From: Clostridiales bacterium
GTDB lineage: Bacteria; Bacillota; Clostridia; Oscillospirales; Acutalibacteraceae
NCBI GenBank assembly: GCA_024690965.1
Contig: JAILOG010000020.1
Span: forward strand, 1-44,209
DNA: 44,209 nt
Direction of reading: 5' to 3'
Shown here: positions 33,791 through 42,543 of the stretch, piece after piece
How the letters are laid out: each line of letters opens with the position of its first letter
How positions within the stretch are numbered: the first letter of the stretch is position 1
Made by a program: the position numbers and the translations under genes
Notes under the pieces: generated by a model
The model's input: the letters and a program-made list of their open reading frames with translations, nothing else
Databases searched by the model: none
What the model was told of the DNA's origin: nothing

Positions 33791-36034
33791 TTGAAAAAAC
33801 TGGGAGCAAAAGACAAAATTCAAAAGCGCACTTGGATAATTTTGGCTTTGATAGTTGGTTTGGGATTTATAACAATTATAGGAAAGCTGTTTATTGTACA
33901 GGTGGTGCAGGGCGAAGAGTTGTCTACAAAAGCGCTTGACCAGCAATTAAAAGATACTTCCATAGGCGCAAAGCGCGGAACCATTTACGACTGCAACGGA
34001 AAAGTTATAGCAAAAAGCGCAACCGTGTGGAAGCTTGCGCTTGAGCCGACGTATTTTGAAGATGACGAGCAAAGAGAATATGTTGCAAAGGGTATTGCGG
34101 ATATACTTGATACCGACTATGAAAAGATCTTTGAAAAGACTAAAAAGAACGTATACTATGTTGACATAAAGAGCAATATAGAAAACGATGTAAAAGACGA
34201 GCTTGTAGAATTCAAAAAAGAGGTTACGGAAAAATATTTAAAGCTGGCGAACGTTATTTATTTAATTGAGGACTATAAGAGATATTATCCTTACGGTACG
34301 TTTGCGTCGTCCGTAATAGGCTTTACGGGCTCCGACGGCCAGGGACTTGCGGGTCTTGAATACCAGTATGACGAGGTGCTCAGCGGCACACCGGGCAGAG
34401 TGCTTACCGCGGTAGACGGCACGGGAAAAACCGAGATGCCATATGAATATGAGTATAAAGTAGACGCAATTAACGGCTATAACCTTGTTCTTACAATAGA
34501 CGAGACCGTTCAGCGCATAATGGAAAAATACCTTAAACAGGGTCTTATAGACAACGCCGTTTATAACCGAGGAGCAGCCATTATGATGAACGTTAAAACA
34601 GGCGGCATAATAGGCATGGCAGTTGAGGAAGGCTTTGACGCAAACGACCCCTTTAAATTGGTAAGCGAAGCCAAAAAAGAAGAAATAGCGGCACTGCCCG
34701 AGGACGAGCAGGAAGCGGAGACAAGCAAGGCGCTTTCCGAACAGTGGAGAAACAAAGCTGTATCCGATACATATTATCCCGGTTCCGTATTTAAAATAAT
34801 CACATCCGCAATGGCGCTTGAAGAAGGCGCGATAACTCTTGATTCCCAATTTACCTGCACAGGCGCGTACTCGCCTTATGAGGGAGTTAATCCCATACCT
34901 TGTCATAACACGGCAGGTCACGGTACGCAAACATTTCCGCAGGCGTTGTGTAACTCTTGCAACCCCGCGTTTATGATGATAGGACAAAAGGTAGGAGCGG
35001 AGAAGTTTTGGGAATACTATAAAGCGTTTGGATATTCCGAAAAAACAGGTATTGACCTTCCCGGTGAGGCGGACGATATATTTTTCAGCCAGGACGGCTC
35101 AATGGGTCCTGTTGACCTTGCTGTTTCGAGCTTTGGACAGGGATTTTCAATTACTCCCATACAAATGATAACGGCGGTAGCGTCGGTAGTAAACGGCGGA
35201 AATCTTATGCAACCGTATCTTGTATCTCAAATAGTTGACGATGACGGTAATATCATATCGGCAACAGAGCCTACTGTCAAAAGGCAGGTAGTATCAAAAG
35301 AAGTGTCCGAAGAGCTTTGTAAAATACTTGAAGAAAACGCCGTAAGCGGCGCCGCCAAAAACGGATATGTTACAGGCTACAGAGTAGGCGGAAAAACGGG
35401 AACATCACAAAGACTCGCGGATATAAACGGCGACGGCATACAGGACTATATAGCGTCTTTCTGCGGATTTGCCCCCGCCGATGACCCGCAATATATAATG
35501 CTTGTATACTACGATTCACCACAGGGCGACAGCTATTACGGAAGCACGGTCGCGGCTCCTGTTTTTGCTAAGATTATGACGGAGGTTCTGCCGTATTTGG
35601 GCGTGGAAGCTCAATACACCGAGGAAGAACTCGCAAATATGAGTACAACTGCGGGAGCGTATACGGGTGTTTCTGTAAGCGACGCGAAAACAGCAGTAAT
35701 AAATGACGGCTTCGCACCTGTTGTTTACGGAAACGGCGATGTTGTACTGTCTCAGATACCTGCGGGCGGAGCGACAATCCCGCAGGACGGAACGGTAGTT
35801 CTGTTCACAGACGAAAACGCGGAAAAAGAAATGGTCAAAGTGCCCGATCTTGTTGGTATGAGCATTGCCGAAGCAAACAGAAGCGCCGCGTTGTTCAACC
35901 TCAATGTAAGCATATCGGGTTCGGCTTCAAGCAGTAATTGCATATCATATTCACAGGATATAGAGGCGGATACCGAGGTAAAACCCGGTACCGTAATTAC
36001 CGTCAGCTTCTGCGAAACGGGCGTGGCGGACTAA
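33791..36034 (+). CDS. Penicillin-binding protein, class B (FtsI/SpoVD-like) with PASTA domains
   Basis: The 747-residue transpeptidase has one N-terminal membrane anchor (about 14-34), a dimerisation domain, and the three catalytic motifs: SVFK (Ser332, Lys335), SCN (389-391) and KTG (535-537). The C-terminus carries two PASTA-like domains, the second starting KVPDLVGMSIAEANR. It cross-links septal peptidoglycan with the FtsW-type glycosyltransferase. The start codon is TTG at 33791, placed 8 nt after AAGGGAG. Position between ftsL and mraY fits FtsI/Pbp2B, but SpoVD, the sporulation paralogue, has the same layout and often the same position. I therefore leave the symbol open. Confidence 0.92.
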   Translation: MKKLGAKDKIQKRTWIILALIVGLGFITIIGKLFIVQVVQGEELSTKALDQQLKDTSIGAKRGTIYDCNGKVIAKSATVWKLALEPTYFEDDEQREYVAKGIADILDTDYEKIFEKTKKNVYYVDIKSNIENDVKDELVEFKKEVTEKYLKLANVIYLIEDYKRYYPYGTFASSVIGFTGSDGQGLAGLEYQYDEVLSGTPGRVLTAVDGTGKTEMPYEYEYKVDAINGYNLVLTIDETVQRIMEKYLKQGLIDNAVYNRGAAIMMNVKTGGIIGMAVEEGFDANDPFKLVSEAKKEEIAALPEDEQEAETSKALSEQWRNKAVSDTYYPGSVFKIITSAMALEEGAITLDSQFTCTGAYSPYEGVNPIPCHNTAGHGTQTFPQALCNSCNPAFMMIGQKVGAEKFWEYYKAFGYSEKTGIDLPGEADDIFFSQDGSMGPVDLAVSSFGQGFSITPIQMITAVASVVNGGNLMQPYLVSQIVDDDGNIISATEPTVKRQVVSKEVSEELCKILEENAVSGAAKNGYVTGYRVGGKTGTSQRLADINGDGIQDYIASFCGFAPADDPQYIMLVYYDSPQGDSYYGSTVAAPVFAKIMTEVLPYLGVEAQYTEEELANMSTTAGAYTGVSVSDAKTAVINDGFAPVVYGNGDVVLSQIPAGGATIPQDGTVVLFTDENAEKEMVKVPDLVGMSIAEANRSAALFNLNVSISGSASSSNCISYSQDIEADTEVKPGTVITVSFCETGVAD

Positions 36035-36131
36035 AATGCGTTGCTTTGCACAATAGTATTTAACTGTTGATAAATAAATCAAATTATAATCGGTATTTGA
36101 AAAACAAGCTTTCTTTGGCGGAGGAAACAAT

Positions 36132-37157
36132 ATGAAATTAATGGAAATAATTATGGTGTTCGTATCGGCGATATCTGCTTTGGCGGTTTCCGCAATATCG
36201 GGAAGATTTCTCGTTCCTTTTCTCAGAAAAATCAAGTGCGGTCAAACCATTAAAGATATAGGTCCTGCGTGGCACAAAGGCAAACAGGGAACACCTACAA
36301 TGGGCGGCATAATGATAGTAATAGGTATGCTTGTGTCGCTCGTTATAACCGCTTGTGTATACTTCGCGGCGGGAGAAGGAAGCTTATTATTCCCCAATGC
36401 GGAATACTGCGCGCGAATAGGCGGCGGTATAGTAATGGCGCTGCTTTTCGGAGCTATCGGCTTTATTGACGATTATATCAAGGTCGTAAAAAAACAAAAT
36501 TTAGGATTAAAGGCACGTCAAAAGCTTGTTTTGCAGTTTGCCGTGGCGGCGTTGTATCTTTTCTCTCTGAAGATGGCGGGCGCCACAAGCGAGACATATA
36601 TACCGTTTGTCGGACCAGTTAATTTAGGCATCTTTTATTGGATAATTGCCGCAGTGGCAATTGTGGGAATAGTTAACGCCGTTAACCTTACCGACGGAAT
36701 AGACGGATTGAACGGCTCGGTTACGTTCTTTGCGGGACTTATTATGTTTTTGATATGCTCTCAGCTGAGGCTTATGGGGCTTGAATATTTTGCGACGGCA
36801 TTAAGCGGAGCCTGTCTGGGATATTTGGTGTGGAATTTTTATCCCGCCAAGGTGTTTATGGGAGACACGGGATCGCTTTTTTTGGGCGGGGCGGTATGCG
36901 CGTTGCTTTTCGGCTGTAATTTGCCGATACTTGTTTTGCTTGTGGGAATAATTTACCTTGCGGAAATGCTTTCGGTTGTTTTGCAGGTGATTTACTTTAA
37001 GCTTACGCACGGAAAAAGGCTGTTTTTGATGAGCCCCATCCATCACCACTTTGAGAAAAAGGGCTGGAAAGAAACAAAGATAGTAACCGTTTTCAGCGCG
37101 GTGCAGTTCATATTCGGTATCGCGGCGTATATTATTGTAATATTCGGTGTTAAGTAA
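36132..37157 (+). CDS. mraY: Phospho-N-acetylmuramoyl-pentapeptide transferase
   Basis: The 341-residue integral membrane enzyme makes lipid I from UDP-MurNAc-pentapeptide and undecaprenyl phosphate. It has about ten membrane segments, the metal-binding FIDDYIKV loop, NLTDGIDGLNG, FMGDTGSLFLGG, and the MraY-specific HHHFEKKGWKE loop (MSPIHHHFE). GGAGG precedes the ATG. The usual murE and murF genes are not found between the PBP gene and mraY; a 97-bp gap precedes it instead. Confidence 0.95.
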   Translation: MKLMEIIMVFVSAISALAVSAISGRFLVPFLRKIKCGQTIKDIGPAWHKGKQGTPTMGGIMIVIGMLVSLVITACVYFAAGEGSLLFPNAEYCARIGGGIVMALLFGAIGFIDDYIKVVKKQNLGLKARQKLVLQFAVAALYLFSLKMAGATSETYIPFVGPVNLGIFYWIIAAVAIVGIVNAVNLTDGIDGLNGSVTFFAGLIMFLICSQLRLMGLEYFATALSGACLGYLVWNFYPAKVFMGDTGSLFLGGAVCALLFGCNLPILVLLVGIIYLAEMLSVVLQVIYFKLTHGKRLFLMSPIHHHFEKKGWKETKIVTVFSAVQFIFGIAAYIIVIFGVK

Positions 37158-37190
37158 TATACAAAATTTGATTGAAAGAAGAGATGCAAA

Positions 37191-38393
37191 GTGGCAGAAA
37201 CAGCAGCAAAAAGCAGAAGCTTAAAGCGCCCCGCAACCCCTTCAAATACAAGAAAACTGAAAAAACCGGGTTTTTTTAACGCGAAATCCGGATTTGATAT
37301 GCCGTTCTTTGTAATAGTTCTGGTGCTTGTTGTTGTGGGGCTTATCGTCATGTTTTCGGCAAGCTATCCTTCGGCATATTATTACAAGGGCAACAGTTAT
37401 GCGTACTTTTTGCCGCAGTTAAGGTCTGTAATAATCGGCATCGGCGCGATGATCGTGGTGTCTTTTGTAGATTACAGACAGTTAAGGCGATTTGCTTATG
37501 TTGTGTTTGCGATATCGGTAGTGCTGCTTATCGCTGTTCTTATAGTGCCTTCCGAGGGTGATGTTAAACGGTGGATGACCATAGGAATACAGTTTCAGCC
37601 TTCTGAAATTGCTAAGTTCGCGACAATTCTGATATTGGCTTGCTGGACTTCCACACACAGCGAAAGCATGGATAAATTTAAAGAGGGCGTGCTTTTGCCC
37701 GGAGTGTTTGTGGCTGTAACATGCGCGCTTTTGATGCTTGAGCCTCATTATTCGTGTATTGCTATCATACTTATACTTACAATGGTAATGCTGTTTTTAT
37801 CGGGCGTTAAGGGGATATATTTTATTGTGGGAATAGGCGCGGTTGCCGCGTTGTTCGCGATTTTATATTCCACGGGCGCGCTCGCGGGATACCTTGAGAA
37901 AAAATTCTCCGGCTGGGGAACTGCCCTTACATATATAAACGACGACCAGTGGCAAAATCAGACGTGGCAGACCAGAAACTCGCTTTACGCTATCGGTTCG
38001 GGAGGCTTGCTGGGCTTAGGGCCGGGACAGTCAAGGCAGAAGCATTTGTTTTTGCCCGAGCCGCAAAACGACTTTATATTCGCTATAGTTTGCGAAGAGC
38101 TTGGATTTATAGGTGCGCTTGTTATTTTGCTGGCGTTTGCTTATCTTGTATACAGAGGAATAAGAGTTTGTATGAGAGCGCCCGATATATTCGGAAGACT
38201 TCTCGGCACGGGCCTTTGCGCGCAAATAGGATTGCAGGTAATACTCAATGTTCTTGTTATCACAGACTGTCTGCCGAACACGGGTATCAGTTTTCCGTTT
38301 TTCAGTTACGGAGGAACATCTATGATAATGCTTTTAATGCAGATGGGCGTTGTGCTTTCCATCACGCGAAGCGCGCGGGCGGAGAAAATGTAG
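37191..38393 (+). CDS. ftsW: FtsW/RodA/SpoVE-family peptidoglycan glycosyltransferase
   Basis: The 400-residue SEDS protein has a short basic cytoplasmic N-terminus (1-40), then about ten membrane segments. Conserved blocks include VMFSASYPSA, WMTIG...FQPSEIAKFA, the GLLGLGPGQSRQKHLFLPEPQNDFIFA-type loop, and PNTGISFPFFSYGGTS. It polymerises lipid II at the septum with the class B PBP. The start is GTG at 37191 after GAAAGAAGAG. FtsW and the sporulation homologue SpoVE cannot be separated from sequence alone here. It follows mraY by 33 nt where murD would often lie. Confidence 0.93.
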   Translation: MAETAAKSRSLKRPATPSNTRKLKKPGFFNAKSGFDMPFFVIVLVLVVVGLIVMFSASYPSAYYYKGNSYAYFLPQLRSVIIGIGAMIVVSFVDYRQLRRFAYVVFAISVVLLIAVLIVPSEGDVKRWMTIGIQFQPSEIAKFATILILACWTSTHSESMDKFKEGVLLPGVFVAVTCALLMLEPHYSCIAIILILTMVMLFLSGVKGIYFIVGIGAVAALFAILYSTGALAGYLEKKFSGWGTALTYINDDQWQNQTWQTRNSLYAIGSGGLLGLGPGQSRQKHLFLPEPQNDFIFAIVCEELGFIGALVILLAFAYLVYRGIRVCMRAPDIFGRLLGTGLCAQIGLQVILNVLVITDCLPNTGISFPFFSYGGTSMIMLLMQMGVVLSITRSARAEKM

Positions 38394-38411
38394 TTATCGG
38401 AGGGTAATATT

Positions 38412-39533
38412 TTGAGAGTGATACTTGCAGGCGGAGGAACCGCAGGGCATATAAATCCCGCATTGGCAATAGCCTCTTACATAAAAAAACAGTTGCCCGA
38501 TACCGAAATTCTTTATATCGGCGCAAAAAACGGAATGGAAGAAACACTTGTTCCCAAAGCAGGCTTTGATTTTAAGTCGATAAGAATAAGCGGATTTAAA
38601 AGAAGCTTTTCGCCCTCCGCTGTAAAGCATAATGCAGTTACGCTTAAAAGAGCTGTAACGGCGCAGTCGGAAGCAAAAAAAATAATAAAAGAATTTGCAC
38701 CCGATATCTGCATAGGAACAGGCGGATATGTAAGCGGACCTGTTTTGAGAGCGGCGGCAAAAATGAAAATTAAAACGGTTATCCACGAGCAAAACGCTTT
38801 TCCGGGAGTTACAACAAAGATTTTGTCCAAATATGTCGACAAGGTTATGCTTGCCGTGTGGGACGCAAAAGACCATATAAAAGGTCGTGAAGACTTTGTG
38901 CTTACAGGCAACCCCGTAAGAGAAGAAATAATTTACGCCGATAAGGCATCGGCGCGCAAAAAAATGAACCTTGACCAAAGACCTCTTGTTCTGTCATTCG
39001 GCGGAAGCCTCGGCGCACGCAAATTAAATGAAGCGGTAGCGGAGTTGATAGCCCGAAGCGGAAAGGATAAGAGATATTATCATATACACGCAACGGGAAA
39101 GTCGGGCTATGAGACATTTAAAACAATGCTTGCCGAAAAGTGCGGTTATGACTATAATAAATGCGAAAATATTGATATAAGAGAATACATTTACGATATG
39201 CCCGACTGCATAGCTGCGGCAGACCTTGTTATATCAAGGGCGGGTGCGATATCACTCAGCGAAATACAAGCTCAGGGCAAGCCCTCGGTGCTTGTGCCGT
39301 CGCCTTATGTCGCAGAAAATCACCAATACCACAACGCTATGGCATTGGTAAACAAAAAAGCCGCTTCTATGATAGAAGAAAAAGACTTAACGGGTGAAAC
39401 TTTGATAAAAACAGTTGACAAAATGCTTGCCGACAGACAGGCGCTTGAGGAGTATTCCGCAAATGTAAAAAAGACGGCAATACTTGACTCAAATAAACGG
39501 ATATTTGACGTTATTATGTCGCTTGTAAAATAA
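38412..39533 (+). CDS. murG: UDP-GlcNAc--lipid I N-acetylglucosamine transferase
   Basis: The 373-residue GT-B glycosyltransferase converts lipid I to lipid II on the cytoplasmic membrane face. It has the N-terminal GGGTAGHINPALAIA loop, the HEQNAFPG motif, the second glycine-rich loop GGSLGARKLNEAV, and the UDP-GlcNAc site SRAGAISLSEIQAQGKPS. The start is a TTG at 38412, 7 nt after GGAGGG; a GTG two codons later is too far from the site. It is 18 nt downstream of ftsW. Confidence 0.95.
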   Translation: MRVILAGGGTAGHINPALAIASYIKKQLPDTEILYIGAKNGMEETLVPKAGFDFKSIRISGFKRSFSPSAVKHNAVTLKRAVTAQSEAKKIIKEFAPDICIGTGGYVSGPVLRAAAKMKIKTVIHEQNAFPGVTTKILSKYVDKVMLAVWDAKDHIKGREDFVLTGNPVREEIIYADKASARKKMNLDQRPLVLSFGGSLGARKLNEAVAELIARSGKDKRYYHIHATGKSGYETFKTMLAEKCGYDYNKCENIDIREYIYDMPDCIAAADLVISRAGAISLSEIQAQGKPSVLVPSPYVAENHQYHNAMALVNKKAASMIEEKDLTGETLIKTVDKMLADRQALEEYSANVKKTAILDSNKRIFDVIMSLVK

Positions 39534-39605
39534 TTGATTTCACCATAAAACACGCTTTTGCATAGAATATCAAAGAGTAATTTCCGTGCAGAAAGGGTGT
39601 TGTTA

Positions 39606-40859
39606 ATGTCAAAGTTGGTGATTGAAGGCTTACGACCGCTTTGCGGTGAGATCAATGTTCAGGGGGCGAAAAACAGCGCTTTGCCTATACTTGCGGCAAG
39701 TGTTGCCGCGAGGGGAGAAAGCGTTATACATAATTGTCCGCGATTGTCGGATATAGACGTTACCGTAAAAATATTGAGATATTTGGGTTGCAAGGTGACC
39801 CGTGACGGCAATACGGTAACGGTGGATTCTACAGATATTATAAGAGATGATATCCCACTGGAGCTAATGCGAGAAATGAGATCGTCAATTATATTTCTCG
39901 GAGCACTTATAAGCGCGGCAGGCCACGCCAGGGTATCATTTCCCGGTGGGTGCGATCTGGGTCCCAGACCGATAGATATACATTTAAAAGCCCTAAGAAA
40001 AATGGGGATAACCGTAAATGAGCACAGAGGCTTTATCGACTGCACAATAAATAAAAACATAAAAGGCTGCAAGCTTGCGCTGGAATTTCCCAGTGTAGGC
40101 GCAACCGAAAATATAATTTTGACCGCGGTTAAGGCGCAGGGCAGAACAATTATCACAAACGCGGCTGCGGAGCCGGAAATAATAGACTTGTGCGATTTTT
40201 TGAACAGCTGCGGCGCGAAAATAACGACAGGCGATTCAGGCACTGTGATAATTGACGGCGTAAGCTCACTGAATGGTTGCAGCCACTGTATAATACCCGA
40301 CAGAATAGCCGCAGCAACATATATGTGCGCAGGTGCGGTCTGCGGCGGAGACATAGTGCTGAACGGAGTTATACCGTCACATTTGAGTGCGGTTATACCT
40401 GTTTTTGAAGAGTGCGGCTGTATTATTATGCAGGAGCAAAACAAATTAAGGCTTATTGCGCCCGACAGGCTTAAAGCACCTAAATTTATAAGAACAATGC
40501 CGTATCCCGGTTTTCCCACAGACGCTCAGCCGCCCGTTATGGCTCTTGCGACGCAGTGTGACGGAACCACTGTTTTTGTTGAAAATATATTTGAAAGCAG
40601 ATATAACCACATAAGCGAACTGATAAGATTGGGCGCAAAGATAAAGCTTGAAGGCAAGGTTGCGGTGGTTGAGGGCAACACCTCGCTTTACGGCACAAAT
40701 ATCCACGCGTTTGATCTGAGAGGGGCCGCCGCTTTGGTTACGGCGGCGTTATGCGCCGAAGGAAAAACGGTTATTTACGATACCGACTATTTAGAGCGAG
40801 GATATGAAGATTTTGACGTAGTTTTAAATTCGCTCGGCGCTTCGGTGAAAAAAATATAA
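39606..40859 (+). CDS. murA: UDP-N-acetylglucosamine 1-carboxyvinyltransferase
   Basis: The 417-residue enzyme catalyses the first committed step of peptidoglycan synthesis. It has the substrate-binding GAKNSALPI segment and the flexible loop GGCDLGPRPID with the catalytic Cys116, the residue attacked by fosfomycin, so this copy has the sensitive form. The start is the ATG at 39606 after GAAAGGG; the in-frame extension to 39558 has no site of its own. It lies between murG and ftsQ, a common Firmicutes arrangement. Confidence 0.95.
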   Translation: MSKLVIEGLRPLCGEINVQGAKNSALPILAASVAARGESVIHNCPRLSDIDVTVKILRYLGCKVTRDGNTVTVDSTDIIRDDIPLELMREMRSSIIFLGALISAAGHARVSFPGGCDLGPRPIDIHLKALRKMGITVNEHRGFIDCTINKNIKGCKLALEFPSVGATENIILTAVKAQGRTIITNAAAEPEIIDLCDFLNSCGAKITTGDSGTVIIDGVSSLNGCSHCIIPDRIAAATYMCAGAVCGGDIVLNGVIPSHLSAVIPVFEECGCIIMQEQNKLRLIAPDRLKAPKFIRTMPYPGFPTDAQPPVMALATQCDGTTVFVENIFESRYNHISELIRLGAKIKLEGKVAVVEGNTSLYGTNIHAFDLRGAAALVTAALCAEGKTVIYDTDYLERGYEDFDVVLNSLGASVKKI

Positions 40860-40878
40860 GCAAAAAAGGATGTTCAAA

Positions 40879-42165
40879 ATGGCAGAACGCAACAATGGGC
40901 ATTACACACCAAAAAATAACAGCAGACGAGACATAAATTATTCGCGTATGTCCCCTAAATCACGCGATAACTCAAAGCTTGTGCGTAAAAACGAAAGCGT
41001 TGAGTCTTTGCGCAGAAAAAAAGCGCCCGAAAACGCCCGTGTGCAGAAAACCCGTATGCCGAAGAATAATGCGTTGAGCCGTAACAGCTCTAAGACAATA
41101 GAGATATACAGCGAAAGCTTTGAAAAGGAGTTCAAACCGACTGGCTCACGCGCAATTTCTCCCGCGAGGAGAAAACTGAGAAAAGTAACATTTTTCGCGA
41201 TATTTTTGCTTGTTTCGGCTATTGTGGGAGTTGTGCTTTCGCTTACCGTTTTCTTTAAAGCCGAAAACATAACAGTATCATATAGTGACAAAGTAAAGCC
41301 GAAGTACACCCAGGAGCAGATAATAGAAGCCGCAAAACTTACAAAGGGCAAAAATCTGTTTTTAAGCGATAAATCCGCGGCGGCGGAGCGTGTTACCGCT
41401 GCGTTTCCCTATATAGAAAAAACAAAAGTGGATATTGCGCTGCCGAGCACCCTGGCGATAACCGTAACGCAGGCAACACCCACATATTACGCGGAGCTTT
41501 CTAAGAATAAGTATATAGTTTTGGGAGCGGACAGCAGAGTTATAGAGCAGAGCGCAAAAATGACATACAGCATACCGCTGCTCAAGGGCGTAAAGCTGAA
41601 AAACACAAGTGTAGGCGAATACGCAGAATTTGAGAACAAAAGCATAAAAAGCATACTTAATTCTGTTGTAACTGCGGCAAAGGGACACGATATTTCCGAT
41701 ATCAATGAGATAGACCTGAGTCTTCTTTCAAATATAACTTTTAAATACGGTGACAGGATAAACATAATACTCGGCACAAACGATGATTTGGACTATAAGA
41801 TAAGAACAGCGCTTACGATAATAAAAGATAAGCTCGGCAAAAAAGAAAAAGGCACGCTTGACGTTTCTGCGTGCAACAAGGGCAATCATCAATCGAGTTT
41901 TTTGCCTGCAAATATGGAAAACACGGAAAACACCGCGTCTGTTTCATCTGATACGGACAGCACAACGGATACCCAAACGCAAGCGGATGCCGCACAGGAT
42001 AACGAGGATTATAACGAAGATTACGATAACAACGAATACGACAATAACGATTATTACGACGATAATTACGATAATTATTACGATAATTATGACAACTACT
42101 ATGATAATTACGACGGCAATGACGAAAACTATGACGATTACACCTACGATAATTATGACGGATAA
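40879..42165 (+). CDS. ftsQ: FtsQ/DivIB-like cell division protein with Tyr/Asp/Asn-rich tail
   Basis: The 428-residue bitopic protein has a basic cytoplasmic N-terminus (1-102), one membrane segment (about 103-125), a POTRA domain (about 128-197, KAENITVSY...TQEQIIEAAKLTKGKNLF), and the FtsQ beta domain. The last 53 residues (376-428) are almost only D, N, Y and E with DNYDNYYDNYD-like repeats, an extracytoplasmic low-complexity tail not part of the usual family. The DNA of the tail (about 42004-42162) is a run of GATAATTA-like units prone to slippage. The start is the ATG at 40879, 8 nt after AAGGA; an ATG at 40870 overlaps that site. It is the last gene of the cluster before a terminator. 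Confidence 0.85.
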   Translation: MAERNNGHYTPKNNSRRDINYSRMSPKSRDNSKLVRKNESVESLRRKKAPENARVQKTRMPKNNALSRNSSKTIEIYSESFEKEFKPTGSRAISPARRKLRKVTFFAIFLLVSAIVGVVLSLTVFFKAENITVSYSDKVKPKYTQEQIIEAAKLTKGKNLFLSDKSAAAERVTAAFPYIEKTKVDIALPSTLAITVTQATPTYYAELSKNKYIVLGADSRVIEQSAKMTYSIPLLKGVKLKNTSVGEYAEFENKSIKSILNSVVTAAKGHDISDINEIDLSLLSNITFKYGDRINIILGTNDDLDYKIRTALTIIKDKLGKKEKGTLDVSACNKGNHQSSFLPANMENTENTASVSSDTDSTTDTQTQADAAQDNEDYNEDYDNNEYDNNDYYDDNYDNYYDNYDNYYDNYDGNDENYDDYTYDNYDG

Positions 42166-42232
42166 GGCATAGCGCGAATAAATCCGCCAAGTGCATATTT
42201 AAGACGAAAAACTGAATAACGGTAATATTACT

Positions 42233-42278
42233 GCTCCGTAAATATCAGGCAAAATGCCGGGTGTTTCGGAGCTGTTTT
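42233..42278 (+). terminator. Terminator of the dcw cluster
   Basis: GCTCCG with AAA (42233-42242) pairs with TTT and CGGAGC (42264-42272) with one bulge; an inner GGCA/TGCC pairing is possible. TGTTTTTA follows. Confidence 0.7.
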
Positions 42279-42297
42279 TATCGCGGTGGAAAATTAC

Positions 42298-42402
42298 ATC
42301 CTGCAAAGCGGAAAAATAATACAATAACCTTGCCGGAAGTAAAGCAGGGAGATGACGTCTAACCGAAGAATGTGCGCACGCGGGGATATTTTTTGCTGTT
42401 GC
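42298..42402 (+). other. Unexplained stretch with possible RNA structure
   Basis: No gene is seen between the dcw terminator and the promoter at 42480. CCTGC (42300-42304 region) can pair with GCAGG about 45 nt later, enclosing a CGG/CCG pair. The stretch then reads GGAGATGACG and ends in GATATTTTTTG. No known riboswitch or RNA consensus fits. It is upstream of, not within, the transcript of the next gene. Confidence 0.2.
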
Positions 42403-42479
42403 ATATCCAATAATTACTTTTAAATATGTGCAATTTTTTAACTGTGTTATATGTCCGTTGAAATATGTTAAAAAAAGTA

Positions 42480-42508
42480 TTGAATATAAACTACCCCCAT
42501 ATTATAAT
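42480..42508 (+). promoter_or_regulatory. Promoter of the transglutaminase-like lipoprotein gene
   Basis: TTGAAT (42480-42485) and TATAAT (42503-42508) are spaced by 17 bp, 35 bp before the start codon. Confidence 0.75.
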
Positions 42509-42543
42509 AACTGATAGATTGAATTTGATGTTGGGTGATTCTG

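Noticed and set aside
41813-42196. Open frames rich in His/Arg/Asn or Thr/Ile over the end of ftsQ
   Set aside because: They are alternative-frame readings of the GATAATTA-like repeats in the FtsQ tail.
42320-42365. Signal recognition particle RNA
   Set aside because: CCGGAAG, GCAG and GATGACG recall the SRP RNA tip, but the conserved 5' strand (GTCAGG type) and the correct loop pairing are missing, with an extra base in the 3' strand.
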